From Blastocatellia bacterium (GTDB lineage: Bacteria; Acidobacteriota; Blastocatellia; HR10; J050): a stretch of DNA of 64,000 nt. The stretch covers positions 61,511 through 125,510 of the forward strand of contig JALSQX010000071.1 of the NCBI GenBank assembly GCA_026985075.1. Reading direction: 5' to 3'. The position numbers were made by a program, and so were the translations under genes. Shown here in pieces: positions 17,036-24,952 of the stretch; the first letter of the stretch is position 1, and every line of letters begins with the position of its first letter. The notes beneath the pieces were generated by a model. The model was not told where the DNA came from, did not search any database, and saw only the letters and a program-made list of their open reading frames with translations.

Positions 17036-18979
17036 ATGCGGGGCACGCGCGTGATGGTCAGTCTGATGGGGTTGGGAGTGATCATCAGTGGATGGCGGGT
17101 TGGTTCTTTGCGAACCGGGACGCTGGCGTGGTGGGCCGCGTCGGGGGCCGATGGGGTGGTGGCCGACGTCCCGGCCGGAGGCGATGGGACTGGGTCGGTG
17201 TTGGCGGCAGCGGGGCAAGCGCCGCCGGCGGTCATTCGGCCGCGGGCCTATGTCAATGATGGGTTCAGTGATCCGCAACAGGCGGTGGACAAGAATCCGG
17301 CCACGGCGTCGGGGGGCCATCCAGGTGGCCGCATTTGTCATACTCATTGTGTGGGGGTCAATCGGGTGACCTGTACGTGGGTTGATTTTCCCGCTGGATA
17401 TCGGCCGATGGAGTTGCGGGTGAAGTGGCGGGCGGGTGGAGGTGTGGCCATTGTGGGGGAGGGTAGAGCCAGGGTGGAGGCGTGGATCGAGTATTCGCTG
17501 GATGGGGGAGGGAGTTGGGTGGAGATGGAGCGGTGGATGTGTGAGCAGCCGCGGTGTGAGCTGGCGGCCCATGAGGTCGGTGTGCCGTTATCGGGGGCGC
17601 AAGCGACGGGGTTGGTGCAGGTGCGGGCGACGGTGGAGGTGACGTTGCTGCAGTGTGGCGATTGTCAGACCAACAGCACCAATGTGGATGGGGACATGTC
17701 GGTCTATGACATACGGATTGTGGCCGAGCGACCGGAGTTTCGGTTATTTTTGGATGTGGATGGGGATTTTGATCCGGCGCATCCGGAGAGTGACATTGAC
17801 CTCTATGTGCCGGGGGCGAGGTTGGATGGGGAGAGTTTGCCGGTGCCCAGTTCGGGGACGACGATTCAGACGGTGGAGGTGGTGGCGGGGTATGTCTTGC
17901 CCGATGGGAAGCTGGCCAAGCCCGCGGAGTTCATCGAGCCGGGGGAGGGGACGCCGCGGGTGAGTTATCCGGCGCGGAGCAGTAGGAACACGTCACGGTT
18001 TCGGGGGATAGCGATGAACTGTGGGACGAGCACGGGGTTGGATTTTTACCTGCCGGTGATCAGGTGGGGATTTGTGGATGATGGAGGGATGACGGCGCGG
18101 GTGCCGCTGGAGTGTCGGGATTATGGGGGGATGACGGTGGTGGTGGGAACGACGCAAGGAGGGAATGATACGGCCACGCTGCGCATTCCCCAGGATGAGG
18201 ATGGGAATCTGTTGCCTGACGGGGGCTGGTTGGACGCTGATGGGAATTGGATTGATTCGGCAGGCATAGCTCCCGACGCTGATGATGATCTGTTTCCTTC
18301 GACGACCAACGGAGTCAATGGCGATGGATTATCCGCCTATGAAGAGTATCGTGGGTTCGTCGTTCTGTCTAATGGTATAGAGAGGCACAGAAGAACGAAT
18401 CCAAGTAATAATAAGGATCTCTTTATTTGGAGTGATGTGTTTTCTGATAACCTTTATGATGCGACTCATCTTCCTTTCCCTAAGCATAGAATCACGAACG
18501 GCGGAAAAGATCCAAGCCGGAGGATTAATTTCAATTATACCAATAATGGTTTAGGCGGGAACATACCCGGGCATGTTGATCAACGATGCTTGACTGTCTT
18601 CAGGATCGAAGAATTTCGTGACTGTTGTTATGGACAAAACTTACCTCCTCGGGTCCAACCATGGACGCCTAATAACACAGATCGCATCGAGATATACATT
18701 CAGAGTATTCGGTGGGCCAGTCCGCCAAATATGGATCGGTTTATCGTGGATTCATTTGATGATGCGGGCATTAGACATGTCCTTGGGCACGAAGTAGGTC
18801 ATGGGATTAACATCGCTCATCGCGATTATTTGGTTAGTCCGCCGCCTCCTCTGTCGGTCATGATAATCAATTACATTACACCGGGGGGAGATCGACAGGC
18901 GTGGCAGCAGAGGTGGAATAATCTGCCTCATAATTATCATGAAGGATTAGATATCATCCCCTGGTTACGACTGAAATAG
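17036..18979 (+). CDS. Secreted metzincin-like metalloprotease MP1
   Basis: About 647 residues from ATG 17036, preceded by GAGGAGG. Signal peptide (MRGTRVMVSLMGLGVIISG), a long beta-rich N-terminal half with an internal CG-rich cysteine segment (VTLLQCGDCQTNSTNVDGDM), and an acidic calcium-loop-like stretch (DADDDL, NGVNGDGLSAYEEY at about 420-435). The C-terminal zinc-protease domain has H-E-V-G-H-G-I-N-I-A-H: H1, E2, H5 and H11 spaced as in metzincins, but with Gly at position 6 rather than 8. LSVMIINY about 20 residues later could be the Met-turn. It is the only full-length copy among five in the next 8 kb. Base composition drops sharply near 18230, between the two halves. Substrate unknown; it is followed directly by TPR2. 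Confidence 0.72.
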   Translation: MRGTRVMVSLMGLGVIISGWRVGSLRTGTLAWWAASGADGVVADVPAGGDGTGSVLAAAGQAPPAVIRPRAYVNDGFSDPQQAVDKNPATASGGHPGGRICHTHCVGVNRVTCTWVDFPAGYRPMELRVKWRAGGGVAIVGEGRARVEAWIEYSLDGGGSWVEMERWMCEQPRCELAAHEVGVPLSGAQATGLVQVRATVEVTLLQCGDCQTNSTNVDGDMSVYDIRIVAERPEFRLFLDVDGDFDPAHPESDIDLYVPGARLDGESLPVPSSGTTIQTVEVVAGYVLPDGKLAKPAEFIEPGEGTPRVSYPARSSRNTSRFRGIAMNCGTSTGLDFYLPVIRWGFVDDGGMTARVPLECRDYGGMTVVVGTTQGGNDTATLRIPQDEDGNLLPDGGWLDADGNWIDSAGIAPDADDDLFPSTTNGVNGDGLSAYEEYRGFVVLSNGIERHRRTNPSNNKDLFIWSDVFSDNLYDATHLPFPKHRITNGGKDPSRRINFNYTNNGLGGNIPGHVDQRCLTVFRIEEFRDCCYGQNLPPRVQPWTPNNTDRIEIYIQSIRWASPPNMDRFIVDSFDDAGIRHVLGHEVGHGINIAHRDYLVSPPPPLSVMIINYITPGGDRQAWQQRWNNLPHNYHEGLDIIPWLRLK

Positions 18980-19040
18980 GCGAGCATGGAGAATCCATGT
19001 CGATGAGCGCCCTTGAAACCAGCTCAAAGTGTGGAGGTGC

Positions 19041-19949
19041 ATGATGAGAAAGATCAATCTGTTAGTGCTCTACATAATAGTGGCACTTTCTTCATCAGCT
19101 TCGGGTGACGAAGTTATCCAAGTTCCCATCGATATTGTTATTTCTGCAGTTGACCACCCGGGGGAAACATTTGCTCTTCCGTCTCGCAGTTCGACCCGAG
19201 CCATCTATTATCCTGGCGAAGAGGTAAAGCTTGGCATTGGCTTGCTCAATTATGGGACTGGTGAGGTGTGGCTCAATTTACCGGAAACCAAGGTGACAGA
19301 GCATTTCATTTTTCGATGGCTCGAAACGCCTGACGAGAGAGTCAGATCAATGATGGCATTCGAGCCCGGCCTGATGTACTGGGGGAGGGATTTTAAACCC
19401 TCAGCCCGGATCGAGAAGGTCACCAAGCTGCCGCCACAAGGGGCGATTTCGATCCAATGGAGTTTGACGTGGAGAGATGTGTCGAGCCGTGCACCGGGTC
19501 ATTATGAGTTCGAAGCGACTTATGTGGTCCCGCCGAAGCTCAGACAACTCCTCGAACGGTCGGGCAAGGACATCATTGTGCATGGAGCGAGATTTCAATT
19601 TGAATTGAGGGAACCAACGACGTTGGAAGATCGCCTGGAGGTACTCTATAGAGCAGCAGTGCGGGCCTATCTCAACAAAGATTATGACAAAGCGGTTACC
19701 AACCTCAAGGAATTGCTCGCCATCTACCCGAATAGCTCAGCCGCTTATAGCTTACTTGGTCGCATTCATTTTGACACGGGCGACTATATGAAGGCGATCA
19801 CGCATGATCAAAAAGCCATAGACCTGCTCGCGTCAGGTACCGATGTCATCAGACTCAAATACTGGGCGGCGGGTCATAATAAGGATCATATCATCGCAGT
19901 ATTGCGAGGAAGAATCGAGGTGGCGAAGCAACGGTTGCATCATCGATAG
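19041..19949 (+). CDS. Secreted TPR protein TPR2
   Basis: About 302 residues. GGAGGTG precedes ATG ATG at 19041/19044. Signal peptide (MRKINLLVLYIIVALSSSASG), a beta-sandwich-like region to about residue 185 (GEEVKLGIGLLNYGTGEVWLNLPE, LPPQGAISIQWSLTWRD), then the family's helical tail. The tail reads LEDRLEVLYRAAVRAYLNKDYDKAVTNLKELLAIYPNSSAAYSLLGRIHF, then DYMKAITHDQKAIDLL. The motif (F/Y)PNSS-YS-GxIxxxxGDYxKAI is a TPR. It follows the MP1 stop by 61 bases. Export with the protease suggests a partner, substrate or inhibitor, but this is inferred only from recurrent adjacency. Confidence 0.75.
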   Translation: MMRKINLLVLYIIVALSSSASGDEVIQVPIDIVISAVDHPGETFALPSRSSTRAIYYPGEEVKLGIGLLNYGTGEVWLNLPETKVTEHFIFRWLETPDERVRSMMAFEPGLMYWGRDFKPSARIEKVTKLPPQGAISIQWSLTWRDVSSRAPGHYEFEATYVVPPKLRQLLERSGKDIIVHGARFQFELREPTTLEDRLEVLYRAAVRAYLNKDYDKAVTNLKELLAIYPNSSAAYSLLGRIHFDTGDYMKAITHDQKAIDLLASGTDVIRLKYWAAGHNKDHIIAVLRGRIEVAKQRLHHR

Positions 19950-20045
19950 GTATGTCAGTAAGGCAAATGCAATATGAGGGATAAAGATCTAGCGAAATTC
20001 CTGTGGTTGAGGAGGTCATGATACTGATTGCGAAGTTGCTCGAAC

Positions 20046-20375
20046 TCATTTCAAAACTCTCCGTAGCGTGAGCAGGGCACAAGCGAGATGGAAAAACCCG
20101 GCATACGTCACAGTTGACTGCTCATAGCGCGCCACCAAGCGCCGGAAGGAGTCAAGCCAGGTAAAGGTCTGTTCCACGATCCACCGGCGTCGGTCGCGCC
20201 GCAGCTTCAGGCCGTCTTGATTGATGGTGTGATGGTTGTTCCGGCCAGGGGGAATGATTGGCTCAATCTCCCGGCGTTTTCGCCACTGGTGCGAAGCATT
20301 GTATCGAAGGCCCGGTTAGCAATCAGCCACTCGGGCCGCCGGCGAGGCCGATCCGGCCATATCTGCTGACTGCAA
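20046..20375 (-). mobile_element. IS5-family transposase remnant
   Basis: Minus-strand translation gives the C-terminal end of an IS5/IS427-type DDE transposase. RPRRRPEWLIANRAFDTMLR is followed, after a frameshift near 20290, by RRKREIEPIIPPGRN-like sequence, RRDRRRWIVEQTFTWLDSFRRLVARYEQ and FFHLACALLTLRR, ending TGA at 20046-20048. The N-terminal two thirds and the terminal inverted repeats are absent. It is a dead fragment sitting inside the second protease copy. Left and right limits are approximate. Confidence 0.8.
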
Positions 20376-20872
20376 CTCACCGAGTGAGAGAGGACGGCAG
20401 CGAATACGACGCCACCAGGGTGATCAACTTCAATTATCCGAATACTGGATATGGCGGTAATATCCCGGGACATATTGATTATGATCAGAGAGCATTAAGG
20501 ATCTTACAAAACATGGGATTCAACCCAAACAGTGACCCAGGTGTGTTAGGCGCGACTTTTCCGTTTCTTTGTCAGTACACATCACAAGCTTGTTCAGACA
20601 TGACTCCCAACGAGACTTGTAAGATCGAAGTCTATGAGGGTGCACTCGCCGCGCATGGTTGGTCGCCTGTCGAGACTAATCGGATGCGGAAGATTACAAC
20701 AGGCCATGAAGTGGGACATGGGATTCACATTGAACATCGACCTACGAGGTGTAATGATGGGACTGTGACCGGGGCGGATAGCAGCATCATGGATGCATTC
20801 GTCGATCTACTCACCCCCGCGACCTACAACAACTATGATATCGGCCAGATTAGACTTCACCTCAGATTTTGA
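20376..20872 (+). pseudogene. Metalloprotease copy MP2, 5' part replaced by IS remnant
   Basis: The frame contains the C-terminal protease region of the MP family. RVINFNYPNTGYGGNIPGHID aligns with RINFNYTNNGLGGNIPGHVD of MP1, then CKIEVYEG, then H-E-V-G-H-G-I-H-I-E-H and SSIMDAF (candidate Met-turn). All zinc ligands are present. Upstream homology stops at the IS5 remnant. A likely relic of the original start, GAGGAGGTC then ATG at 20018 (MILIAKLLELIS), remains on the other side of the IS, so the middle of the gene was lost. The open frame extends back to 20258 only by reading through transposon DNA antisense. Confidence 0.75.
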
Positions 20873-20891
20873 AGTGGCGGGAGGATTTGAC

Positions 20892-21830
20892 ATGATGACA
20901 TACAAGTTACTCTTGGGCTTCACGCTGTTGATGGCCAGCCAGATGGTGACCGGAAGGAGCCCGCTTCTGCAAGTATATGCTCACTTCAAGTGGGATTTCA
21001 GTGCGGGTTCCGAGTTTGATGGCTCAATCATCTTCGAACCACAGCGAGAGTTACAGGTAGTGCTCCATTTGGCTAATGAGGAAGGAAACAGGAGTGTGCG
21101 ATTACCACGGGATTTCCAACAGGATTTTGTGATCCGATTGGAGAAGGATGGGAGAGTGATTCCTGGCGAGAGATTGGAGCTTCGCTGGGCTGATCAAATG
21201 CGCAAATATGTCTACATGGGCGAACCGAAATTTGATCCGGCGGATTTCTCCATCCTTGAAGCTCATGTGGGCATCGAAACGACGGTGACTCTCACATTGA
21301 AAAGCGGCGCACCGTTTGGTTATGGAGACTATGAGATCAAAGTCAGTTTCGACCCGGCAAGGCTCAAATTTGCAGATGGAACAAAGTGGCAAGGTCGGCA
21401 TTTCTCCGGTCAGGATCGCCTCAGGATCTCCGAAGTCAAAACAATAGACGACGTGAAGAAGAACTATGCCCTTCGGGCAGGTAATGCTTTGTTACAGAAC
21501 GACCTGGATAAAGCATTGGAACTTTATCAGAGGTTGATTACTCTGGATCCCGATAATCCTGGTTATCACAGCGGATTAGGGCTGGTGTACTTGCAACGTC
21601 GAGAATACAACGCCATCAAGCATTTTGAGAAAGCCTTGTCGGAGATCCTTCGACGAGGTGAGCCGACAACACTACCTGAAGATTTAGCACTCGCCTATCT
21701 TGGGGCAGGAAGAGAAGACAAGGCCATAGAAATATATAAGCGGTTTTACCACGTTGATGAAAAAAGGATGCCGCAGGTCATAAGAGATCTGAAGGGGCGA
21801 CTGAGGAGGATAACCGCTCAGCCCCGATGA
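20892..21830 (+). CDS. Secreted TPR protein TPR3
   Basis: About 312 residues. GGGAGG lies 7 bases before ATG ATG (20892/20895). Signal peptide MMTYKLLLGFTLLMASQMVTG, then a beta-rich domain (about 25-190; VVLHLANEEGNRSVRLPRDFQQDFVIRLEKDG, GAPFGYGDYEIKVSFD), then TPRs at about 200-300. The TPRs include ALRAGNALLQNDLDKALELYQRLITLDPDNPGYHSGLGLVYLQRREYNAIKHFEKAL and DLALAYLGAGREDKAIEIYKRFY. It resembles TPR4 more than TPR2. It starts 19 bases after MP2 ends. Confidence 0.78.
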   Translation: MMTYKLLLGFTLLMASQMVTGRSPLLQVYAHFKWDFSAGSEFDGSIIFEPQRELQVVLHLANEEGNRSVRLPRDFQQDFVIRLEKDGRVIPGERLELRWADQMRKYVYMGEPKFDPADFSILEAHVGIETTVTLTLKSGAPFGYGDYEIKVSFDPARLKFADGTKWQGRHFSGQDRLRISEVKTIDDVKKNYALRAGNALLQNDLDKALELYQRLITLDPDNPGYHSGLGLVYLQRREYNAIKHFEKALSEILRRGEPTTLPEDLALAYLGAGREDKAIEIYKRFYHVDEKRMPQVIRDLKGRLRRITAQPR

Positions 21831-21841
21831 GACCCGCATAA

Positions 21842-22088
21842 CCGCGTTGCTCCCTTTGATGATGAGAAGGTGCGGCAGACGATTGGTCATGAGGTCGAAC
21901 ATGGGATGAGCATCGCGCATCGCTTCCCCCAGCCAATATCCATCAGGGCAGTTATCTGTGATGGTCACTCAGTATTTCATGGTCACTAGCAATATCAACG
22001 ATCCCGCACCGATGATCCAGCGTGGAACAACGTTCCGCATGACTATGATGAGACTATGGATATTGTGCCACACTTGCAGTTGAAGTAA
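21842..22088 (+). pseudogene. Metalloprotease fragment MP3, frameshifted
   Basis: Three frame segments together give the C-terminus of an MP protein. NRVAPFDDEKVRQTIGHEVEHGMSIAHRFPQ (about 21842-21942) is followed after a shift by YPSGQLSVMVTQYFMVTSNINDP, and after another by DPAWNNVPHDYDETMDIVPHLQLK, ending TAA at 22086-22088. The zinc motif is H-E-V-E-H-G-M-S-I-A-H and the Met-turn candidate is LSVMV. At least two frameshifts and the missing N-terminal four fifths make it non-functional. It is closest to MP1 and MP5. Confidence 0.8.
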
Positions 22089-22144
22089 CCGGTACAAGAC
22101 TCGCGATGCTCACGCCTCTGCGGGCGACAAGAATGGGGTGCGTC

Positions 22145-22630
22145 ATGATGGGAAACAAGCTCACGGGAGTTTGTGTGATTTTGGATCTCCTGTCATTCGA
22201 TTTTGCTCGTCAGATTGTTCAGAAGAATCTCGTACTGAACATTTCTCCGATGGCGCCCAGATCCGGCCTCTTTGGGTGTACGTTCGATCCGACTACTAAC
22301 TCTTTGTGCCAGTTTGGGCGACCTGGAACCCCCAACTGGATTGTCAAGATCGAAGTGTACATGGACACTCACCAGAAACTGGCAACGACTCGTGGCTTTA
22401 CCTCACAACAGATCGAAAATGAGATCAAGCGAACAACAGGTCATGAAGTGGGTCATGGCTTGCACATTTGTCATCGCACTGTACCATCAACACCTTGTCC
22501 GGATGGGGCGAGCGTAGGAACGGTCGACAGTATCATGAGTAGCAATATCACGGGTACACCACAGAATGATCCAGCATCCCAGTATAACTCCGCTGATGCC
22601 CAGCAGATTCGGATAGCCAGAAATCCATAG
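22145..22630 (+). CDS. Short metalloprotease copy MP4
   Basis: About 161 residues from ATG 22145 (MMGNKLTGVCVILDLL, perhaps a shortened signal peptide); a longer start at 22106 is possible. The rest matches the C-terminal protease region of MP2: KIEVYMDTHQKLATTRGF, TTGHEVGHGLHICHRTV with all zinc ligands, and DSIMSSN as candidate Met-turn, ending YNSADAQQIRIARNP. Compared with MP1, about 480 residues are missing, so this looks like an internal deletion fusing a leader to the catalytic end. The frame is intact, so a minimal secreted protease is possible. TPR4 begins 10 bases after the stop. Confidence 0.6.
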   Translation: MMGNKLTGVCVILDLLSFDFARQIVQKNLVLNISPMAPRSGLFGCTFDPTTNSLCQFGRPGTPNWIVKIEVYMDTHQKLATTRGFTSQQIENEIKRTTGHEVGHGLHICHRTVPSTPCPDGASVGTVDSIMSSNITGTPQNDPASQYNSADAQQIRIARNP

Positions 22631-22640
22631 GAGGACATTT

Positions 22641-23600
22641 ATGAAAAATCTCATCATGCTCATGTTGCTCTTATTTCTGACCATGATCTCAAGCCATCCA
22701 GGTAGCGAAGGCCAGAGGTCGGATTCATACCTTGGGATCTATTGTAGCCTGATGCATTCAACCACGGGCTCTCCCAGATACGATGAACCAGTTACATACG
22801 GAGAGCACAACGAACTTGCGTTTAAGCTCAGTGTCGTTCATGAAGAAGGAGGGATGCTCCTTTTCTTACCGGAGGATTTCACGGAGCACTTGGTTATTGA
22901 GCTGACCAAGGACGAGGAGAGATTACCTGTAGAGAACCTCGATGTGCAGGTTAGCACGATGGAGACGAAATATGCATATGATCCCCGATTGTCAGAGCAG
23001 GATTATGATCCTGACAATTTTCAGGTTCTTGAGCCGGGAATAGGGTTGAGGACTTCCTTCATCCTTAAGCGCCGAGATGGTACGCCCTTTCCCTACGGCT
23101 TTTATAAATTGATTTGTTACTTCAAGAGAGGCAGTGTGAAATTTGAGGACGGCACAGATTGGCAGGGAAGAGGGGGCAGGGGCGGTGCCATATTTAGAAT
23201 CCTAAGAGTTGAATCACCAGAGGATCAAAGAGGATACTACATCATAAAAGGTGGCGAGTATTTGCAAAAGAACCAACCAGAGAGAGCTTTGGAAGTGTAC
23301 CAAAAGCTGATCGAGCTGGAGCCCGAAAACATAAGCAACTATGCATGGTTGGGAGCCACCTATATGCACATGGAAAAGTATCGGGAAGCCATCGTTGCCT
23401 ATGAAAAAGCACTCCCGGCATATATCGGAGAGCGCACAAGCATCCCTTACGAGTTAGCTTTTTGTTATGTAGCCGTTAACAGAGAAGAAAAGGCCAGAGA
23501 GGTTCTGAAGAAATTCTTCGGTGAATTGCACATTGAAGAGACCATTCGCCGCATCAAGATGGTGCTTGAGAAGAAGAGAGGCAGGCACAAGAAGAAGTGA
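22641..23600 (+). CDS. Secreted TPR protein TPR4
   Basis: 319 residues with an ideal AGGAGG 7-8 bases before ATG. Signal peptide MKNLIMLMLLLFLTMISSHPGSEG, a beta-rich domain to about 190 (LAFKLSVVHEEGGMLLFLPEDFTEHLVIELTKDEERL, GTPFPYGFYKLICYF), then TPRs. The TPRs include YYIIKGGEYLQKNQPERALEVYQKLIELEPENISNYAWLGATYMHMEKYREAIVAYEKAL and ELAFCYVAVNREEKAREVLKKFF. The lysine-rich C-terminus ends KKRGRHKKK. It is a paralogue of TPR3. Tight spacing to MP4 implies co-transcription. Confidence 0.8.
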   Translation: MKNLIMLMLLLFLTMISSHPGSEGQRSDSYLGIYCSLMHSTTGSPRYDEPVTYGEHNELAFKLSVVHEEGGMLLFLPEDFTEHLVIELTKDEERLPVENLDVQVSTMETKYAYDPRLSEQDYDPDNFQVLEPGIGLRTSFILKRRDGTPFPYGFYKLICYFKRGSVKFEDGTDWQGRGGRGGAIFRILRVESPEDQRGYYIIKGGEYLQKNQPERALEVYQKLIELEPENISNYAWLGATYMHMEKYREAIVAYEKALPAYIGERTSIPYELAFCYVAVNREEKAREVLKKFFGELHIEETIRRIKMVLEKKRGRHKKK

Positions 23601-24193
23601 AGCGTGGGCCCAACCAAAAACCACCAGGGTGCTGCAGAACGAGTATCTGGATGAGGAGGATCTTGGTTACCTCTTGCTGGGATATCCGAACCGACCAGAG
23701 CGCTGGACAAGAGTGATTCACGCGTTGAGGAAGCTCGGTGGCGTCAAGCTAAGGAAAGATGGATGAGCTCGGCCTAAGTCCGCGTGTTAACCAGGGCATG
23801 TCGCAGAATCCAAACAAAGACGTAATCTTCCCTCTGACAAGTTCCTTTCTCCTCATTCACAACCGGCATCCCGGAAAACGAGCCGAACTCAAAATATAAC
23901 CGGCTTGATGTCAATCAAGTGAGATGACCCCCGAGTTTCTAGGAGGTTGCTATGAATAAGCTCGTGAGGAGTAAGGTATTGTAGGTGTCTTGCGTCTCAA
24001 CCTTGGGACCAACCCTGAGAGACGGTCAAGTGTGTTCAGTAAGGAGTTCATATGAATTTGACGGGGGCGGTTGGTGGGCATAAAATCTGTCCAGATGGAG
24101 TGAGGAGTTCCAAAGGCGTGAAGGGACGGATGTTGAGGTTCTTTGGTGGAGTGCCTATGAGTCGTTGGTTTCGTCATCAAGGAGGAGGGTATC
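23601..24193. other. Decayed spacer with start-site relics
   Basis: No intact gene. A 50-codon open stretch after TPR4 (LQNEYLDEEDLGYLLLGYPNRPERWTRVIHALRKLGG, to 23766) looks protein-like but has no start and no recognised family. At 23952 a good AGGAGG site precedes an ATG whose frame stops after ten codons (MNKLVRSKVL), resembling the leader of an MP gene. Another site, AAGGAG then ATG, lies at 24052. Consistent with a lost fifth protease gene. Confidence 0.4.
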
Positions 24194-24430
24194 ATGAGGA
24201 GGAAAGCCGCTGTCCGGAGGGTGAGGGGCTCCGACGGGGGATTGTCGGTGCGTGTCGAGTCTTGGCCTCCGGGATTGATAGATGAGTATTTGCAGATGAG
24301 GGAGCGAGAGCGGAAGAGGCATTTTGCCAGCACGGGAGATGTGGCTGAGTGGTTAGGGGTGAGCCCGAGCACGGTGCGGAACTGGTGTGAGGCGGGCTGG
24401 CTGCCGCACGTTCGCATTGGTGAACGGTGA
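24194..24430 (+). CDS. Excisionase-type HTH protein, probably truncated by a stop codon
   Basis: 78 residues after a strong AAGGAGG (24178-24188). The C-terminal half is a MerR/excisionase-like helix-turn-helix: FASTGDVAEWLGVSPSTVRNWCEAGWLPHVRIGER. In this family the next residues form the wing, usually (R/N)RWRID. Here TGA replaces the expected tryptophan codon and the frame then continues WIDVRFLKKRAHNRGS to 24481. One substitution (TGG to TGA) would explain this. The N-terminal 40 residues are basic and unrecognised. It may be a relic of an integrating element, or the gene may be read through. The next 260 bases (24482-24741) show nothing certain. Confidence 0.55.
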   Translation: MRRKAAVRRVRGSDGGLSVRVESWPPGLIDEYLQMRERERKRHFASTGDVAEWLGVSPSTVRNWCEAGWLPHVRIGER

Positions 24431-24741
24431 TGGATTGACGTGCGTTTCCTCAAGAAGCGGGCACACAATAGGGGGAGTTGAGAGCTTCCAGACGAATACA
24501 TCAGCCACGGGCGGCGTGGTAGCAACCGGCATTCGGTACTCACCGGGTGGCGTTGGAGTGCCTGGCCATCGGGGAGGTGATGCTGACACTCTCTGACGGG
24601 GTGGGATCGGGATTCCTCAGGGGCATCGATTGAATCAGGGTTCGATGAGGGAAGAGAAGAGATCCCTTGGCCCTCCCGGTGACGCTGCGGTGAGGAGGGT
24701 GTTTCTCCCCGTTTGCTTTTACTGATTGATGCATTGTGAGG

Positions 24742-24946
24742 CGAGAAGGTGCGGCAGACGATTGGTCATGAGGTGGGGCGTGGGGTGAGCATCGGGCATC
24801 GTTTTCCCAGCCAATATCCGCCGGGATCTCTATCGGTGATGGTCACCGGGTATGTCACCGTCAGCGGCAACATTAATGATCCGGCGTGGACCCATATTCC
24901 GCCCACCTACGATATGACGGATGAAGGACAAATTCAGGTGAGGTGA
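24742..24946 (+). pseudogene. Metalloprotease fragment MP5 with mutated zinc ligand
   Basis: The C-terminal fragment reads EKVRQTIGHEVGRGVSIGHRFPSQ, PPGSLSVMVTGYV, NINDPAW and ends IQVR. It is clearly collinear with MP3 and MP1. The second zinc histidine of HExxH is arginine (H-E-V-G-R), so even a translated product would lack the metal site. In-frame upstream sequence meets TGA at once, so there is no plausible start. It sits directly before TPR5. Confidence 0.8.
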
Positions 24947-24952
24947 AGAGTC

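Noticed and set aside
16546..17259. Frame reading through the 9-bp tandem repeat as an R/K-N repeat protein
   Set aside because: It starts inside the LVIVD gene, lacks a ribosome site and overlaps the true MP1 start; the periodicity alone explains the peptide.
20258..20380. N-terminal extension of MP2
   Set aside because: This part reads antisense through the IS5 transposase relic, so it is not original protease coding sequence.
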